The position numbers were made by a program, and so were the translations under genes. Shown piece after piece: positions 36,104 through 46,034 of a DNA stretch of 64,000 bases. The number at the start of each line of letters is the position of its first letter. The first letter of the stretch is position 1. Source of the stretch: Zoogloeaceae bacterium G21618-S1 (GTDB taxonomy: Bacteria > Pseudomonadota > Gammaproteobacteria > Burkholderiales > Rhodocyclaceae); the NCBI GenBank assembly GCA_027214125.1, contig JAPWHF010000011.1, positions 62,001-126,000 on the forward strand. The letters run 5' to 3'. Below the pieces are notes generated by a model. That model was given only the letters and a program-made list of their open reading frames with translations. It made no database searches and was not told where the DNA came from.

Positions 36104-38647
36104 TCAGGCTTTGGTGACCTTGACTGCGCATTTCTTGAAGTCCGTCTCTTTCGAGATCGGGCAAGTCGCATCGAGCGTCAGTTTGTTCACCAAACGACCT
36201 TCGTCGAAGAACGGTACGAAGATCAGACCAACCGGCGGCTTGTTGCGACCACGGGTTTCGAGTTGAGCAACCATCTCGCCGCGGCGGGAGGACACCTTCA
36301 CCTTGACCCCGCGCTGCAAGCCCCGGCGCGCCGCGTCATCCGGGTGCATGAAGACTTGCGCCTCCGGCACCGAACGATGCAATTCGGGCACCCGGCGCGT
36401 CATCGAACCGGTATGCCAGTGCTCCAGCACACGACCGGTGCAAAGCCACATATCGTATTCGGCATCCGGCATCTCCGGCGGATTCTCGTAGGGCAGCGCG
36501 AAGACCACGGCACGCTTGTCCTTGTGACCGTAGAACTGAACGTCAGAGCCCTTCTCGACATACGGGTCGTAACCCTCACGGAAGCGCCACAGCGTTTCTT
36601 TGCCATCGACCACCGGCCAGCGCAGGCCACGGGCCTTGTGATAGGCATCGAAGTCGGCCAGGTCGTGACCATGGCCGCGGCCGAAGCTGGCGTACTCTTC
36701 GAACAGACCTTTCTGCAAGTAGTAGCCCAGCGCCTTGGACTCATCGTTCATGTAACCTTTCCAGGCATGATCGTTGGCCTTGGCGACATCCGACATCGGG
36801 TACTTGTTGACCTGGCCGTTTGCGTAGAGCACGTCATACAAGGTCTTGCCCTTGTATTCCGGCATCTTGGCGATCATGTCGGCCGGCCACACTTCCTCGA
36901 CCTTGAAGCGCTTCGAAAACTCGATGTACTGCCACAGATCGGACGTCGCTTCACCCGGAGGGGCGACCTGCTGACGCCAGAACTGTGTGCGGCGCTCGGC
37001 ATTGCCGTAAGCCCCTTCCTTCTCGGTCCACATCGCGGTCGGCAAAATCAGATCGGCAGACAGCGCGGAGACGGTCGGGTAGCAATCCGACACCACCACG
37101 AAGGCCTTTTCGTTACGCCATCCCGGATAGATTTCGTCGTTGATGTTCGGACCGGCCTGCATGTTGTTGGTGGTCGACGTCCAGTAGCAACTGATCTTGC
37201 CGTCCTTGAGCATGCGGCTTTGAAGCACGGCGTGAAAGCCGATCTTGCCGTTGAGCAGCCCTTCGGGCAGCTTCCAGATTTTCTCGGCGGTGGCCCGGTG
37301 CTCGGGCTTCATTACCACCAGATCGGCCGGCAGACGGTGGGCGAACGTGCCCACTTCGCGCGCCGTGCCGCAAGCCGACGGCTGACCAGTCAGCGAGAAC
37401 GGACCCGACCCCGGCGTGGAGATCTTGCCGGTCAGCAGGTGGATGTTGTAGCACAGGTTATTGGCCCATGTGCCGCGGGTATGCTGGTTGAAACCCATGG
37501 TCCAGAACGAAACGATTTTCTTGCTCGGATCGGCATACAGCTGGGCGAGCCGCTCGAGGCGATCAGCCGGCACACCGGAGAGTTTGGCGGTTTTCTCGAG
37601 AGTGTACTCGGCCACGAAGGCGGCGTACTCCTCGAAACTTATCGGTGCCGCACCGCCCGCCTTCGTGGCGTTCTTGGCGTTCTTTTCGCGCTCGTCGGTC
37701 GGACGCAGACCGTAGCCAATATCGTCGTTGCCTTTCTTGAAATTGACGTGCTTCTGCACGAACTCAAGATTCACGGCCTTGTTCTGAATGATGTAGTTGG
37801 CGATGTAGTTGAGAATCGCCAGATCAGTCTGCGGCGTGAAGATCATGCCGTTATCGGCCAGCTCGAAAGAGCGGTGCTCGAAGGTCGAGAGCACATGCAC
37901 CTCGCTGCCCTTGTGGGTCAGGCGCCGGTCGGTCAGGCGCGACCACAGGATCGGGTGCATCTCGGCCATGTTCGAACCCCACAGCACGAAGGCGTCGGCG
38001 TTCTCGATGTCGTCATAACAGCCCATCGGCTCGTCGATGCCGAAGGTGCGGATGAAGCCGGCCACCGCCGATGCCATGCAGTGGCGCGCGTTCGGATCGA
38101 TGTTATTGGAACGGAAACCTGCCTTCCACAACTTGGCGGCGGCATAGCCTTCCCACACCGTCCACTGGCCGGAGCCGAACATGGCGATGCTGGAGGTGAT
38201 CTGGTCGGCCGGCTTGCCAGCGTTGGCCTTCAGGTCGGCCGCGATGGCGGCTTTCCACTTCTCGGCCATGATGTCATAGGCCTGATCCCACGAGATCGGC
38301 GTGAACTCGCCGTTCTTGTTGTACTTGCCGTCCTTCATGCGAAGCAGCGGCTTGGTCAGACGGTCTTCGCCGTACATGATCTTGGACAGGAAGTAGCCCT
38401 TGATACAGTTCAGGCCACGGTTCACCGGCGCATCCGGGTCACCCTGAGTCGCGACCACGCGACCTTTCTGCACGCCCACCAGCACCGAACAGCCGGTGCC
38501 GCAGAAGCGACAGGCTGCCTTGTCCCAGCGAACATCGGTTGCCGTTGCATCTGCCGCCTGTGCCGTCACAGGCAGGCTGATCCCCGCTGTTGCCGCGGCC
38601 GCCGCAACGGCATTGGCCTTGATGAAACCACGTCGATCCATAGTCAT
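36104..38647 (-). CDS. napA: NapA, periplasmic nitrate reductase catalytic subunit
   Basis: The 847-residue product reduces nitrate to nitrite. A Tat signal ([11 protein letters not shown]) precedes the 4Fe-4S site Cys46, Cys49, Cys53 and Cys81 in CRFCGTGC and GLNCIKG. The molybdenum-ligand Cys lies in [13 protein letters not shown] (about 180). The bis-MGD binding region continues to the C-terminal [24 protein letters not shown] seven bases before ATG 38647 sets the start; an ATG at 38641 is also possible. Its start lies just two bases from the napD stop. Confidence 0.97.
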   Translation of the reverse strand: MTMDRRGFIKANAVAAAAATAGISLPVTAQAADATATDVRWDKAACRFCGTGCSVLVGVQKGRVVATQGDPDAPVNRGLNCIKGYFLSKIMYGEDRLTKPLLRMKDGKYNKNGEFTPISWDQAYDIMAEKWKAAIAADLKANAGKPADQITSSIAMFGSGQWTVWEGYAAAKLWKAGFRSNNIDPNARHCMASAVAGFIRTFGIDEPMGCYDDIENADAFVLWGSNMAEMHPILWSRLTDRRLTHKGSEVHVLSTFEHRSFELADNGMIFTPQTDLAILNYIANYIIQNKAVNLEFVQKHVNFKKGNDDIGYGLRPTDEREKNAKNATKAGGAAPISFEEYAAFVAEYTLEKTAKLSGVPADRLERLAQLYADPSKKIVSFWTMGFNQHTRGTWANNLCYNIHLLTGKISTPGSGPFSLTGQPSACGTAREVGTFAHRLPADLVVMKPEHRATAEKIWKLPEGLLNGKIGFHAVLQSRMLKDGKISCYWTSTTNNMQAGPNINDEIYPGWRNEKAFVVVSDCYPTVSALSADLILPTAMWTEKEGAYGNAERRTQFWRQQVAPPGEATSDLWQYIEFSKRFKVEEVWPADMIAKMPEYKGKTLYDVLYANGQVNKYPMSDVAKANDHAWKGYMNDESKALGYYLQKGLFEEYASFGRGHGHDLADFDAYHKARGLRWPVVDGKETLWRFREGYDPYVEKGSDVQFYGHKDKRAVVFALPYENPPEMPDAEYDMWLCTGRVLEHWHTGSMTRRVPELHRSVPEAQVFMHPDDAARRGLQRGVKVKVSSRRGEMVAQLETRGRNKPPVGLIFVPFFDEGRLVNKLTLDATCPISKETDFKKCAVKVTKA

Positions 38648-38648
38648 T

Positions 38649-38909
38649 TCACGCCTCCTGTTCCTGCAATTCGAGACCTTCATCGGTATATTCATAAGCC
38701 ATCGTCACCCCGAGCACCATCTTGTTCAGGTTGACTGCCAGAATGGAATCCATTGTTGAGTAGCCTTCGCCGTCTTCCACGGTCACGATCAAGCGACCCT
38801 GGTCTGGCGCTGTGCCATGTACTTCAACACCGGGAATTTCCAGTAGCGCCTCGGTCAGCGCCCGGATGTGTTCGGGGCTGACCCGAACCACAAGACTTGC
38901 GATTTTCAT
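38649..38909 (-). CDS. napD: NapD, NapA-specific chaperone
   Basis: The 86-residue product has the ferredoxin-like NapD fold: [32 protein letters not shown] and [19 protein letters not shown]. It binds the NapA Tat signal peptide during cofactor insertion in the cytoplasm. ATG 38909 overlaps the napF stop (ATGA). Confidence 0.94.
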   Translation of the reverse strand: MKIASLVVRVSPEHIRALTEALLEIPGVEVHGTAPDQGRLIVTVEDGEGYSTMDSILAVNLNKMVLGVTMAYEYTDEGLELQEQEA

Positions 38910-39412
38910 CTTTGACTCTCCATCGGGTTGCTGACGGCAATGGCGCCGACTGGACATGGCGCTACACAAGCGCCACAGCCGGTACATGTGCCTTCGTTCA
39001 TTTCCGGTCGGGAAATACCGCCCAGAGCGGGCCGGAAACGAATTGCGCCGGCCTCGCAGTTCTCACCACAAATCCGGCATTCCACACCCTTGCGGGCCAC
39101 ACAGGAATCACCGAGATGCGCCTTCATCGCCCATGCCGGGGCGCCCACCTCGCGCCGGATTGCGCCGGTTTTGCAGGCAGCCGCGCATTCGCCGCAGAAG
39201 GTGCACTCGCCAAGGGAAAAGTCGATCGTCGGATATGCACCATCGCCGGCGCGCAGAACCCGGGTCGGGCAAGAAGTCACGCAGTCGTCGCATCGCGAAC
39301 ACTGCTGAATGAAATCTGCCTCGGCCAACGCCCAGGGCGGGCGGGTTTCAGCAGTTACTTGACGAAATCGGCCGCGGAGAAATCCGCGACGGGCGATATC
39401 CATCGGACTCAA
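38906..39412 (-). CDS. napF: NapF, cytoplasmic ferredoxin-type protein
   Basis: The 168-residue product has three ferredoxin-like Cys groups (CSRCDDCVTSCP, CTFCGECAAAC, CTGCGACVAPCP) and an added CRICGENC. NapF acts in cytoplasmic maturation of NapA. It is the first gene of napFDAGHBC. An ATG at 39403 is a possible alternative start. An FNR-type box is centred about 61 bases upstream. Confidence 0.93.
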   Translation of the reverse strand: MSPMDIARRGFLRGRFRQVTAETRPPWALAEADFIQQCSRCDDCVTSCPTRVLRAGDGAYPTIDFSLGECTFCGECAAACKTGAIRREVGAPAWAMKAHLGDSCVARKGVECRICGENCEAGAIRFRPALGGISRPEMNEGTCTGCGACVAPCPVGAIAVSNPMESQR

Positions 39413-39466
39413 AGTCCCTAAAAACCGTATGGGTTCTCATTGGACACCCGCACCAAACCACATGAC

Positions 39467-39480
39467 TTGATTACGGTCAA
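39467..39480. promoter_or_regulatory. FNR/DNR-type box upstream of napF
   Basis: TTGATTACGGTCAA has the TTGAT-N4-GTCAA form, one mismatch from the FNR consensus and identical in its half-sites to the nosZ box at 17271. Its distance to the napF start suits activation of the nap operon in low oxygen. Confidence 0.7.
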
Positions 39481-39510
39481 ACTAGGCGGAATGTTTTGAG
39501 AGGGCGCGCG

Positions 39511-40920
39511 TCAGCCCGAAACCGGCGTAACGGCCTGCCGGTGCGCCGGGGCGTCGAACCAGCGCAGCAACAACCGATAGATATCAATGTCAAAGGCATA
39601 GCTCGCTTCCGACAAGGCGGTGCGCGCTTCGGTGTCGGTGGCGCCGGTCGACAGATAGCACCAGGCATCGAGCAAGTGCCAGGCACTCAGGCCGGTTGCC
39701 GGATCGTGCTCGAGGAGCACAACCGGCCCTGGCCACGGCCACGCCTTGAGTCCCTTGCCCGTCAACGCACCGAGCAGACGTTCATCATGTTGCTCCGGGG
39801 TTTCCTTGCCGGCGCAAACGCCGGCGCAGCGCTTCATCTGATGCGCCATGCACGCGCCGTTGCGCCCACTGTCGAGACCAAGCCTGCGAGGGCAGAGTTG
39901 ATACAGATAGGCCAACTCTCTGAGCAGGTTGTCTGCCTCCTTGCGGGTGCGGAAAGCGCCATGCACCCCCGTCCATGTGCGTGGATCACCACCAGTGAGC
40001 GGCACGCGCTCGAGCACCGTCGCCTTTCGCTTGTTGCTGGGCAGGATGCGCAAGCCGAACACCTCGTCGTTCTTGCGCAGCTGCCGGTTGTGTAGCGGCG
40101 TATCGTGCTTGACCAGGCAAGCCTCCAACAACAGCGCGCCCAACTCGCCAGCGGTCTGCTCCCACTCCACCCGCCGCACCTGACGCGCGAGTTCCGCCTC
40201 CTTGCCGCTGAGCCGGGTGGCGGCGAAGTGCGACATCACGCGGGTGCGCATGCGCTTGCTCTTGCCGATATAGAGCGGCAGATCATTTTCGCCATAGAAG
40301 AAATACACGCCAGGGCTGTCGGGGATACCTTCGAGCACGCCCTCGGGCAGGCCCGGTGGACGCGCGGGCTGCTTCATGGCACGCGCGACGGCGTTCTCCA
40401 GCGTGTCGGCAGGGAAGGCGCTGCGGACCTGATCGAGAAACTGGCACAACACCTCGGTATCGCCCATGGCACGATGGCGAGCCGTGCACACCAGCCCGTG
40501 CCGCTCGATCAAGGCATCAAGACCATGACGGTGATGCTGGGGATACAGGGCGCGAGACAGCTTGACGGTGCATAGCACCGCGGCGTCGAAGGACTTGTCG
40601 AGCGTCGCAAATGCTGTCTTGAGAAAGCCATAGTCAAACCGGGCGTTGTGCGCGACGAACACGGCGTCGTCCAGCAAGGCGAGGACGGTGTCGGCGAGTT
40701 CGGAGAACTCGGGCGCATCGGCCACCATCGCATCGGTAATACCGGTGAAATTCTGGATCATGCCCGGAATGTGCACACCGGGTCGCACCAGCGAACTCCA
40801 GCGCTCGAGCTCGCGGCCGTCTTCGAGCAGGACGATGGCAATCTCGGTGATCCGGTCCCGCACCGGGTGCGCCCCGGTGGTTTCCAGATCCACCACCGCC
40901 AGTCGATGCGGTAGCGTCAA
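39511..40920 (-). CDS. DEDDh exonuclease fused to UvrC/Cho-type GIY-YIG nuclease
   Basis: The 469-residue product joins two nuclease domains. Residues about 1-175 are a DnaQ-like 3'-5' exonuclease with LAVVDLETTG, VFVAHNARFDYGFL and HRAMGDTEV (motifs Exo I, II and III-epsilon). Residues about 200-280 are a GIY-YIG domain with GVYFFYGENDLPLYIGKSKRMRTRVMSHF, as in UvrC and Cho. The rest includes the Cys-rich LCPRRLGLDSGRNGACMAHQMKRCAGVC. Such fusions are widespread and thought to act in nucleotide excision repair. It is 98 bases from napF and on the same strand but not part of that operon. Confidence 0.9.
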   Translation of the reverse strand: MTLPHRLAVVDLETTGAHPVRDRITEIAIVLLEDGRELERWSSLVRPGVHIPGMIQNFTGITDAMVADAPEFSELADTVLALLDDAVFVAHNARFDYGFLKTAFATLDKSFDAAVLCTVKLSRALYPQHHRHGLDALIERHGLVCTARHRAMGDTEVLCQFLDQVRSAFPADTLENAVARAMKQPARPPGLPEGVLEGIPDSPGVYFFYGENDLPLYIGKSKRMRTRVMSHFAATRLSGKEAELARQVRRVEWEQTAGELGALLLEACLVKHDTPLHNRQLRKNDEVFGLRILPSNKRKATVLERVPLTGGDPRTWTGVHGAFRTRKEADNLLRELAYLYQLCPRRLGLDSGRNGACMAHQMKRCAGVCAGKETPEQHDERLLGALTGKGLKAWPWPGPVVLLEHDPATGLSAWHLLDAWCYLSTGATDTEARTALSEASYAFDIDIYRLLLRWFDAPAHRQAVTPVSG

Positions 40921-40968
40921 GACATCAGGTGGCGCGTTGCGCGGCCACCCTCAAAAACACTTGAGGCA

Positions 40969-41154
40969 TCAGTCCGTCTGATAGTAGTACGCCTTGCTCG
41001 GCACGCTGGCCTCGCTTTGACGCGCCCGGGCGTCGGAATCCTGCGGCTTATCCCACCACAACGCGCGGCCTGCCTGCTGCTCTTGTCGCTCTTGCGGATG
41101 ATCAGCCATCCACTCGCGCATGAATTTGGTGTGCTCGGATTCGTACAGTGCCAT
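40969..41154 (-). CDS. DUF3460 family small protein
   Basis: The 61-residue product begins MALYESEHTKFMREWMADHPQ, a start conserved in DUF3460 proteins of Betaproteobacteria. It contains a central ALWWDKP and ends in SKAYYYQTD. The function is unknown. A longer in-frame start at 41190 exists, but the family start and the AGGAGAA ribosome site favour 41154. Confidence 0.85.
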   Translation of the reverse strand: MALYESEHTKFMREWMADHPQERQEQQAGRALWWDKPQDSDARARQSEASVPSKAYYYQTD

Positions 41155-41213
41155 TGCTTTCTCCTGATTCAGCGACGCGATTCTAGGCAAGTCGCCGCCA
41201 ATGCGCCAGCCAT

Positions 41214-43409
41214 TCAGCGCCGCAGATCGCTCTTCAGCCGCGAAACCCGGGTCACCGACTGTTGAACCCGCACCGCCCGGATCACCCGAGCCAGGTGCAC
41301 CCGGTTCTCGACTTCGAGCACAAACTGCAAGGCAGTATACGGTGCCTGCTCCACATCCATGGTGACATTGAGGATGTTGGCGTTGGCATCGGCAATCGCC
41401 GCCGCGACCTTGGCCAGGACGCCGCGGTTGTCGATGGTCAGCACCCGGATCGTGGCTTCGAACAAGCGCCCTTCCGCCGGCTCCCAGCCGACGTCGATCC
41501 AGCGTCCGCGGTCACCACGACGACGCGCCACTACCGGGCAATCGTCGGTGTGCACCTCAAGGCCCTGCCCCTTGCGAATGGTGGCGATGATGTCGTCGCC
41601 CGGAATCGGGTGGCAGCATTTTGCCAGCTGTACCGCCGTGCCTTCACTGCCGCGAATCAGCACCGCGCCCAACGGTTTCGGCTTGATCACATTCGGCCGG
41701 CCGGACTCCTGATCCTGCGCTTCAGCGACCCGCCGCGCGACGATCACAGGCAAGCGCTTGCCCAGGCCGATATCGGCAAAGATCTCACGACGATCACGCA
41801 CGCCCGCATCGCCAAGGAAGCGGTCCCAGGCGAAGACGCTGATCTGCCCCAGCGTCAGCCCATGCTCGCGCAGTGCCTGGTTGAGCAGTCGCTCGCCCAG
41901 CGCCACCGCCTCGTCATGCTGGGCCGATTTGAGGAAATGCCGGATCTGCGCCCGTGCCTTGCCAGTGCGCACATAGCTCAACCAGGCGGGGTTGGGGCTG
42001 GCATGGGCGGCGGTAATCACCTCCACCTGATCGCCATTGCGCAGCTCAGTGCGCAGCGGCACCAGATCGCCATTGACCCGGCAGGCCACGCAACGATTGC
42101 CGATGTCGGTATGCACCGCGTAGGCGAAGTCGACAGGCGTTGCGCCGCGCTGCAAAGACAGGATGCGTCCCTTGGGCGTAAAGGCATACACCTCGCTCGG
42201 AAAGAGGTCGATCTTGACGTGTTCGAGAAACTCGGTCGCCTCGGCGGAGGCCGACTGCAGATCGATCAGCGACTGCAGCCACGAATGCGTGCGTTGATGC
42301 AGTTCTGACAGACTCGACTCATCATCCTTGTACAGCCAGTGCGAGGCCACGCCCGACTCGGCCACATGGTGCATCGCGCGGGTACGCACCTGCACCTCCA
42401 CCGGCGTGCCGTAAGGGCCGATCAGCGTGGTGTGCAGCGACTGGTAGCCGTTGGCCTTGGGGATCGCGATGTAGTCCTTGAACTTGCCCGGCACCGGTTT
42501 GTACAGCGCGTGCAGCGATCCGATGGTCAGGTAGCACGAGGGCACGTCGGGCACGATCACGCGAAAGCCGTAGATGTCGAGCACCTGCGAGAACGACAGC
42601 CGCTTTTCGATCATCTTGCGGTAGATGCCGTAGAGGTGCTTTTCGCGCCCCTGGATCTCGGCCGAAATGCCCCACTGCGGCAAGCGCGCTTCGAGCGCCG
42701 TGAGCACCTTGCCCACCACCTCGCGACGATTACCGCGCGCGGCCTTGATCGCCTTGGCCAGCACTTGGTAGCGCAGCGGGTGCTTGTGCATGAACGACAG
42801 TTCCTGCAACTCGCGGTACAGCCCGTTGAGGCCCAGGCGATTGGCGATCGGTGCGTAGATTTCGAGGGTTTCGCTGGCGATGCGACGGCGCTTGGCCGGG
42901 CGGACAAAGTCCAGCGTGCGCATGTTGTGCAGGCGATCGGCGAGCTTGATGAGGATGACCCGCAGATCGGTGGCCATCGCCAGCAACATCTTGCGGAAGT
43001 TTTCCGCCTGCGCTTCTTCCTGCGAACGGAACTCGATCTTGTCGAGCTTTGACAGCCCATCGACCAGCTCGGCGGTCACCCGGCCGAAGCGCTCGGTGAT
43101 TTCAGCCTTGGTGACGGAGGTGTCTTCCATCACATCGTGTAGCAGCGCGGCGGTCAGCGCCTGCGCGTCGAGATTCCACTCGGCCACCAGCTCGGTGACC
43201 GCCACCGGATGCGTGATGTAGGGCTCGCCGCTGATGCGGTACTGCCCGGTGTGGGCGGCCGCCGAAAAATGATAGGCCGCCTCGACGCGGCCGACATCTT
43301 CAGGCCGCAGGTAGGTGCTGATCTTGGCCTTCAGCCGCTCGAAATCCAGCGTCGGCACGCTGGACACGGGCGGTCCAAAAGGCATGGGAACCGGGCGACC
43401 GACATCCAT
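41214..43409 (-). CDS. spoT: SpoT/RelA-family (p)ppGpp synthetase/hydrolase
   Basis: The 731-residue product has the full long-RSH layout: HD hydrolase (HTGQYRISGEPYITHP, LLHDVMEDT, KLADRLHNMRTL), synthetase (LYGIYRKMIEKRLSFSQVLDIYGFRVIV, FKDYIAIPKANGYQSLHTT), a TGS domain (VYAFTPKGRILSLQRGATPVDFAYAVHTDIG), a zinc-finger-like CCHPIPGDDI region and a C-terminal ACT domain. The hydrolase motifs are intact; the synthetase region resembles E. coli SpoT. It controls the stringent response. It follows rpoZ by 55 bases in the conserved gmk-rpoZ-spoT order. Confidence 0.95.
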   Translation of the reverse strand: MDVGRPVPMPFGPPVSSVPTLDFERLKAKISTYLRPEDVGRVEAAYHFSAAAHTGQYRISGEPYITHPVAVTELVAEWNLDAQALTAALLHDVMEDTSVTKAEITERFGRVTAELVDGLSKLDKIEFRSQEEAQAENFRKMLLAMATDLRVILIKLADRLHNMRTLDFVRPAKRRRIASETLEIYAPIANRLGLNGLYRELQELSFMHKHPLRYQVLAKAIKAARGNRREVVGKVLTALEARLPQWGISAEIQGREKHLYGIYRKMIEKRLSFSQVLDIYGFRVIVPDVPSCYLTIGSLHALYKPVPGKFKDYIAIPKANGYQSLHTTLIGPYGTPVEVQVRTRAMHHVAESGVASHWLYKDDESSLSELHQRTHSWLQSLIDLQSASAEATEFLEHVKIDLFPSEVYAFTPKGRILSLQRGATPVDFAYAVHTDIGNRCVACRVNGDLVPLRTELRNGDQVEVITAAHASPNPAWLSYVRTGKARAQIRHFLKSAQHDEAVALGERLLNQALREHGLTLGQISVFAWDRFLGDAGVRDRREIFADIGLGKRLPVIVARRVAEAQDQESGRPNVIKPKPLGAVLIRGSEGTAVQLAKCCHPIPGDDIIATIRKGQGLEVHTDDCPVVARRRGDRGRWIDVGWEPAEGRLFEATIRVLTIDNRGVLAKVAAAIADANANILNVTMDVEQAPYTALQFVLEVENRVHLARVIRAVRVQQSVTRVSRLKSDLRR

Positions 43410-43464
43410 AAAATACCTGATCTGCTCAGTTCAGATGCCGGCAGCGCGGTGCGTCATCGCACGC

Positions 43465-43680
43465 TTACGCCTGGCCTCGGTTGAGCACTTCCAGGCCGAC
43501 CTTGCCGGCTTCAATTTCACGCAACGCGATCACCGTCGGCTTGTCACGGTCGGCACGATCGATCTCGATCTGCGGCTCGTTGCCATTGGTCAGCTGGCGC
43601 GCACGATAGGTCGCGGCCAGTGTCAGCTGGAAACGGTTGGGGATACGCTTGAGACAGTCTTCAATCGTAATACGGGCCAT
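43465..43680 (-). CDS. rpoZ: RNA polymerase omega subunit
   Basis: The 71-residue product has the omega N-terminal motif [30 protein letters not shown] and the [26 protein letters not shown] segment. It aids RNA polymerase assembly and ppGpp binding. It lies six bases after gmk. Confidence 0.96.
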   Translation of the reverse strand: MARITIEDCLKRIPNRFQLTLAATYRARQLTNGNEPQIEIDRADRDKPTVIALREIEAGKVGLEVLNRGQA

Positions 43681-43686
43681 GGGAAT

Positions 43687-44301
43687 TCAATCCTTCTCGA
43701 GGAACTCAAAATAAGTCGGGAAACGCGCATGCTGATTGGCATAGCGCAGCCGGGCGGCGCGCACGACAGCCACCAGGTCGTCCAGCGCTGCGGGCAATTC
43801 GTTGTTAATTATAACGTAATCGAACTCCGCTACATGGCGCATCTCACCCCGTGCTGCAAGCAATCGCCGACCGATCACATCCTCGCTGTCGGTACCCCTG
43901 CCACGCAGTCGGCGCTCAAGCTCATCGGTCGAAGGTGGTAGAACGAAAACGCCCACCGCGCCGGGAAAGGCCTTGCGCACCTGCTGGGCGCCCTGCCAGT
44001 CGATTTCGAGCAGCATGTCGCGCCCCGCATCGATCTGCGCCTGCAGCCAGACCCGGGACGTCGCGTAGTAATTGCCATGCACCTCTGCCCACTCGAGAAA
44101 CTCGCCCCGGTCGCGCAACTGACGAAAACTCGCCACATCCACAAAATGGTACTCGCGGCCATCTTTCTCGCCCGGGCGCGGCGAACGGGTGGTGTAGGAG
44201 ATGGACAGATGCACCGACGCATCGCGCTCAAGGAGGCCTTTGACCAGCGTAGTCTTGCCGGCGCCAGAGGGTGCGGTAACGATGAACAGGGTTCCTGACA
44301 T
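43687..44301 (-). CDS. gmk: Guanylate kinase
   Basis: The 204-residue product has the P-loop APSGAGKTTLVKGL (about 10-23) and the GMP-binding SYTTRSPRPGEKDGREYHFVD block, then LLEIDWQGAQQVRKAFP. It phosphorylates GMP to GDP. Length matches the family. It heads the gmk-rpoZ-spoT group. Confidence 0.97.
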   Translation of the reverse strand: MSGTLFIVTAPSGAGKTTLVKGLLERDASVHLSISYTTRSPRPGEKDGREYHFVDVASFRQLRDRGEFLEWAEVHGNYYATSRVWLQAQIDAGRDMLLEIDWQGAQQVRKAFPGAVGVFVLPPSTDELERRLRGRGTDSEDVIGRRLLAARGEMRHVAEFDYVIINNELPAALDDLVAVVRAARLRYANQHARFPTYFEFLEKD

Positions 44302-44365
44302 GGTGTTCTTTGGCCGGCGGCAACCAGCGTCGTCCTTGCATCAATGGGAGTAGGGGCTTTCGATT

Positions 44366-45898
44366 CTAGCCCGGATCATCATGAACGGCGCAGATCCCGG
44401 CCAGTTCCGGGGAGCGCCCCCCCGCCACCGATTGGCGCTCGATCACCTGGCAAAGAACGTCAGCGGCAGGCGCGATCTTCGGCACCGGCACACAGGCATA
44501 GCCCAGATTCATTCCTTGGCGCGCCCGCGCTTTGTCGATGTAATAGATCGACAGCGGCCGAATCACCACGCCGCGAGCGATGCTCGCCTCGGCCACGCGG
44601 GTATCGACCACTGGGTGATTGAAGTAGTACAGCAAATGCAGGCCGGTTTCTCCACCCGACGCGGTCAGCGCCCCCCCCAGTCGGGTGTCCAGAATCTCGC
44701 GCAGCGTATCGCGACGCTCACGATAGATCGAACGCATGCGCTTCAGGTGGGCGGCGAGATGCCCCTCGGCGATGAACTCGGCCAAGGCGGCCTGATCGGT
44801 CAGTCGCCCCTCGCGATACATTTCCGCGTTGCCAGCACCAAAGGCATCGACCAAGGCCGGTGGCACGACGATATACGCGAGGCGCAGGCCCGGATACATC
44901 ACCTTGCTGAAGGTCCCCATATAGATCACCCGCTCGGCGCCATCGAGGCCGAACATCGAGGCCACCGGCCGATTGTGGTAGCGCAACTCGTTGTCGTAGT
45001 CGTCTTCGATCAGCCAGGCGCCGCGGGTTCGCGCGTTGGCCAGCAGCTCAAGGCGCCGTTCGAGCGACAAGGTAATGCCGGTTGGATACTGACTGGAAGG
45101 CGACAGAAACACCAGTTTTGGCGGATGCGCCCAGTCCGCCGCCGTCGGCGCCATCCCTTTTTCATCCAACGCTATCGGCACAGTGTTCAGACCTGCCGCA
45201 TCCAGCACCGTCCGCGCGCCCCAATAACCGGGCTCTTCCATCCACACCCGGTCACCGTTGTCGCACAGCAGCCGGGCGCACAGGTCGATGGCCTGATGCG
45301 TGCCATTGAAGATCATCACCTGCCGCGGGTCACACTGGATCAGACGGGTCGCTCGCAGATAATCGGCCAGCTCCGCACGCAAGGGCCCAAAGCCACCCAC
45401 GCCGTAGTTCAGCAGATGCGATTGCTCGCGACGGATGTACTTGGACAGCAAACGGCGCCAGGTGGCGAACGGAAAGTGTTCCGTGTCCGGAATGCCCGGC
45501 ATGAAGGCACCATGCTGCACGGCGCTGGAAGTCTTCATGCCGGCGATTCGCCGCCCACGCACCGACAGCAACTCTACGCTGCCTTGCAAACGTGCAGCGG
45601 AACTGCAGGGCTTTCGCCCTGGCACCGCAAGCGATTCGACGACATAGGTGCCATCGCCAACCCGGGTTTCCAGATAGCCCTCGACCAACAACTGATCGTA
45701 CGCGCGCACCACGGTGTTTCGCCCCAGCATCAAGGCTTCGGCCAACATGCGCGATGGCGGCAGCTTGATCCCCGTCGGAATGCCGCCGTCAAGAATCGCC
45801 TGACGCAACACCAGATACAAGCGCGTCTTGAGCAGCGACGCCCCCGGCTGGGTCCACAAGCGCTGTGCAAGCAGATCGCAAACGACGTCCGCATCCAT
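44366..45898 (-). CDS. MocR/GabR-type transcriptional regulator (GntR-aminotransferase fusion)
   Basis: The 510-residue product has an N-terminal GntR winged helix (about 20-90; KLPPSRMLAEALMLGRNTVVRAYDQLLVEGY) and a C-terminal class I aminotransferase-like domain, with the PLP lysine in YMGTFSKVMYPGLRLAY. Such proteins sense PLP-linked amino compounds; GabR activates gabTD in response to GABA. It is transcribed divergently from a transporter-gabD-gabT cluster, and a direct repeat typical of MocR operators lies in between. So it most likely controls that cluster. ATG 45898 is the first codon of the DNA-binding domain. Confidence 0.92.
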   Translation of the reverse strand: MDADVVCDLLAQRLWTQPGASLLKTRLYLVLRQAILDGGIPTGIKLPPSRMLAEALMLGRNTVVRAYDQLLVEGYLETRVGDGTYVVESLAVPGRKPCSSAARLQGSVELLSVRGRRIAGMKTSSAVQHGAFMPGIPDTEHFPFATWRRLLSKYIRREQSHLLNYGVGGFGPLRAELADYLRATRLIQCDPRQVMIFNGTHQAIDLCARLLCDNGDRVWMEEPGYWGARTVLDAAGLNTVPIALDEKGMAPTAADWAHPPKLVFLSPSSQYPTGITLSLERRLELLANARTRGAWLIEDDYDNELRYHNRPVASMFGLDGAERVIYMGTFSKVMYPGLRLAYIVVPPALVDAFGAGNAEMYREGRLTDQAALAEFIAEGHLAAHLKRMRSIYRERRDTLREILDTRLGGALTASGGETGLHLLYYFNHPVVDTRVAEASIARGVVIRPLSIYYIDKARARQGMNLGYACVPVPKIAPAADVLCQVIERQSVAGGRSPELAGICAVHDDPG

Positions 45899-45909
45899 AC
45901 AAACTCCTG

Positions 45910-45943
45910 ATTGGTTCCTTGATGAACGAGGGTATTGGTTCCT
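45910..45943. promoter_or_regulatory. Direct repeat, candidate MocR operator
   Basis: ATTGGTTCCT occurs twice in the same orientation, at 45910-45919 and 45934-45943, 24 bases apart start to start. It lies in the 136-base gap between the divergent regulator and transporter genes. Direct repeats of this kind are the usual binding sites of MocR proteins. Confidence 0.65.
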
Positions 45944-46034
45944 GCAGCGAGACAATTGTGCGCTTAAACTGCCATGCATGCAGCCGCTATGCGCCCGACA
46001 TGACGCATCGGACCTGCGCGCCAAAGGAGCCCCA

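Noticed and set aside
35930-38734. Very long open frame on the plus strand opposite napA, napD and napG
   Set aside because: An antisense shadow of clearly identified nap genes; low-complexity His/Arg-rich translation with no recognisable family.
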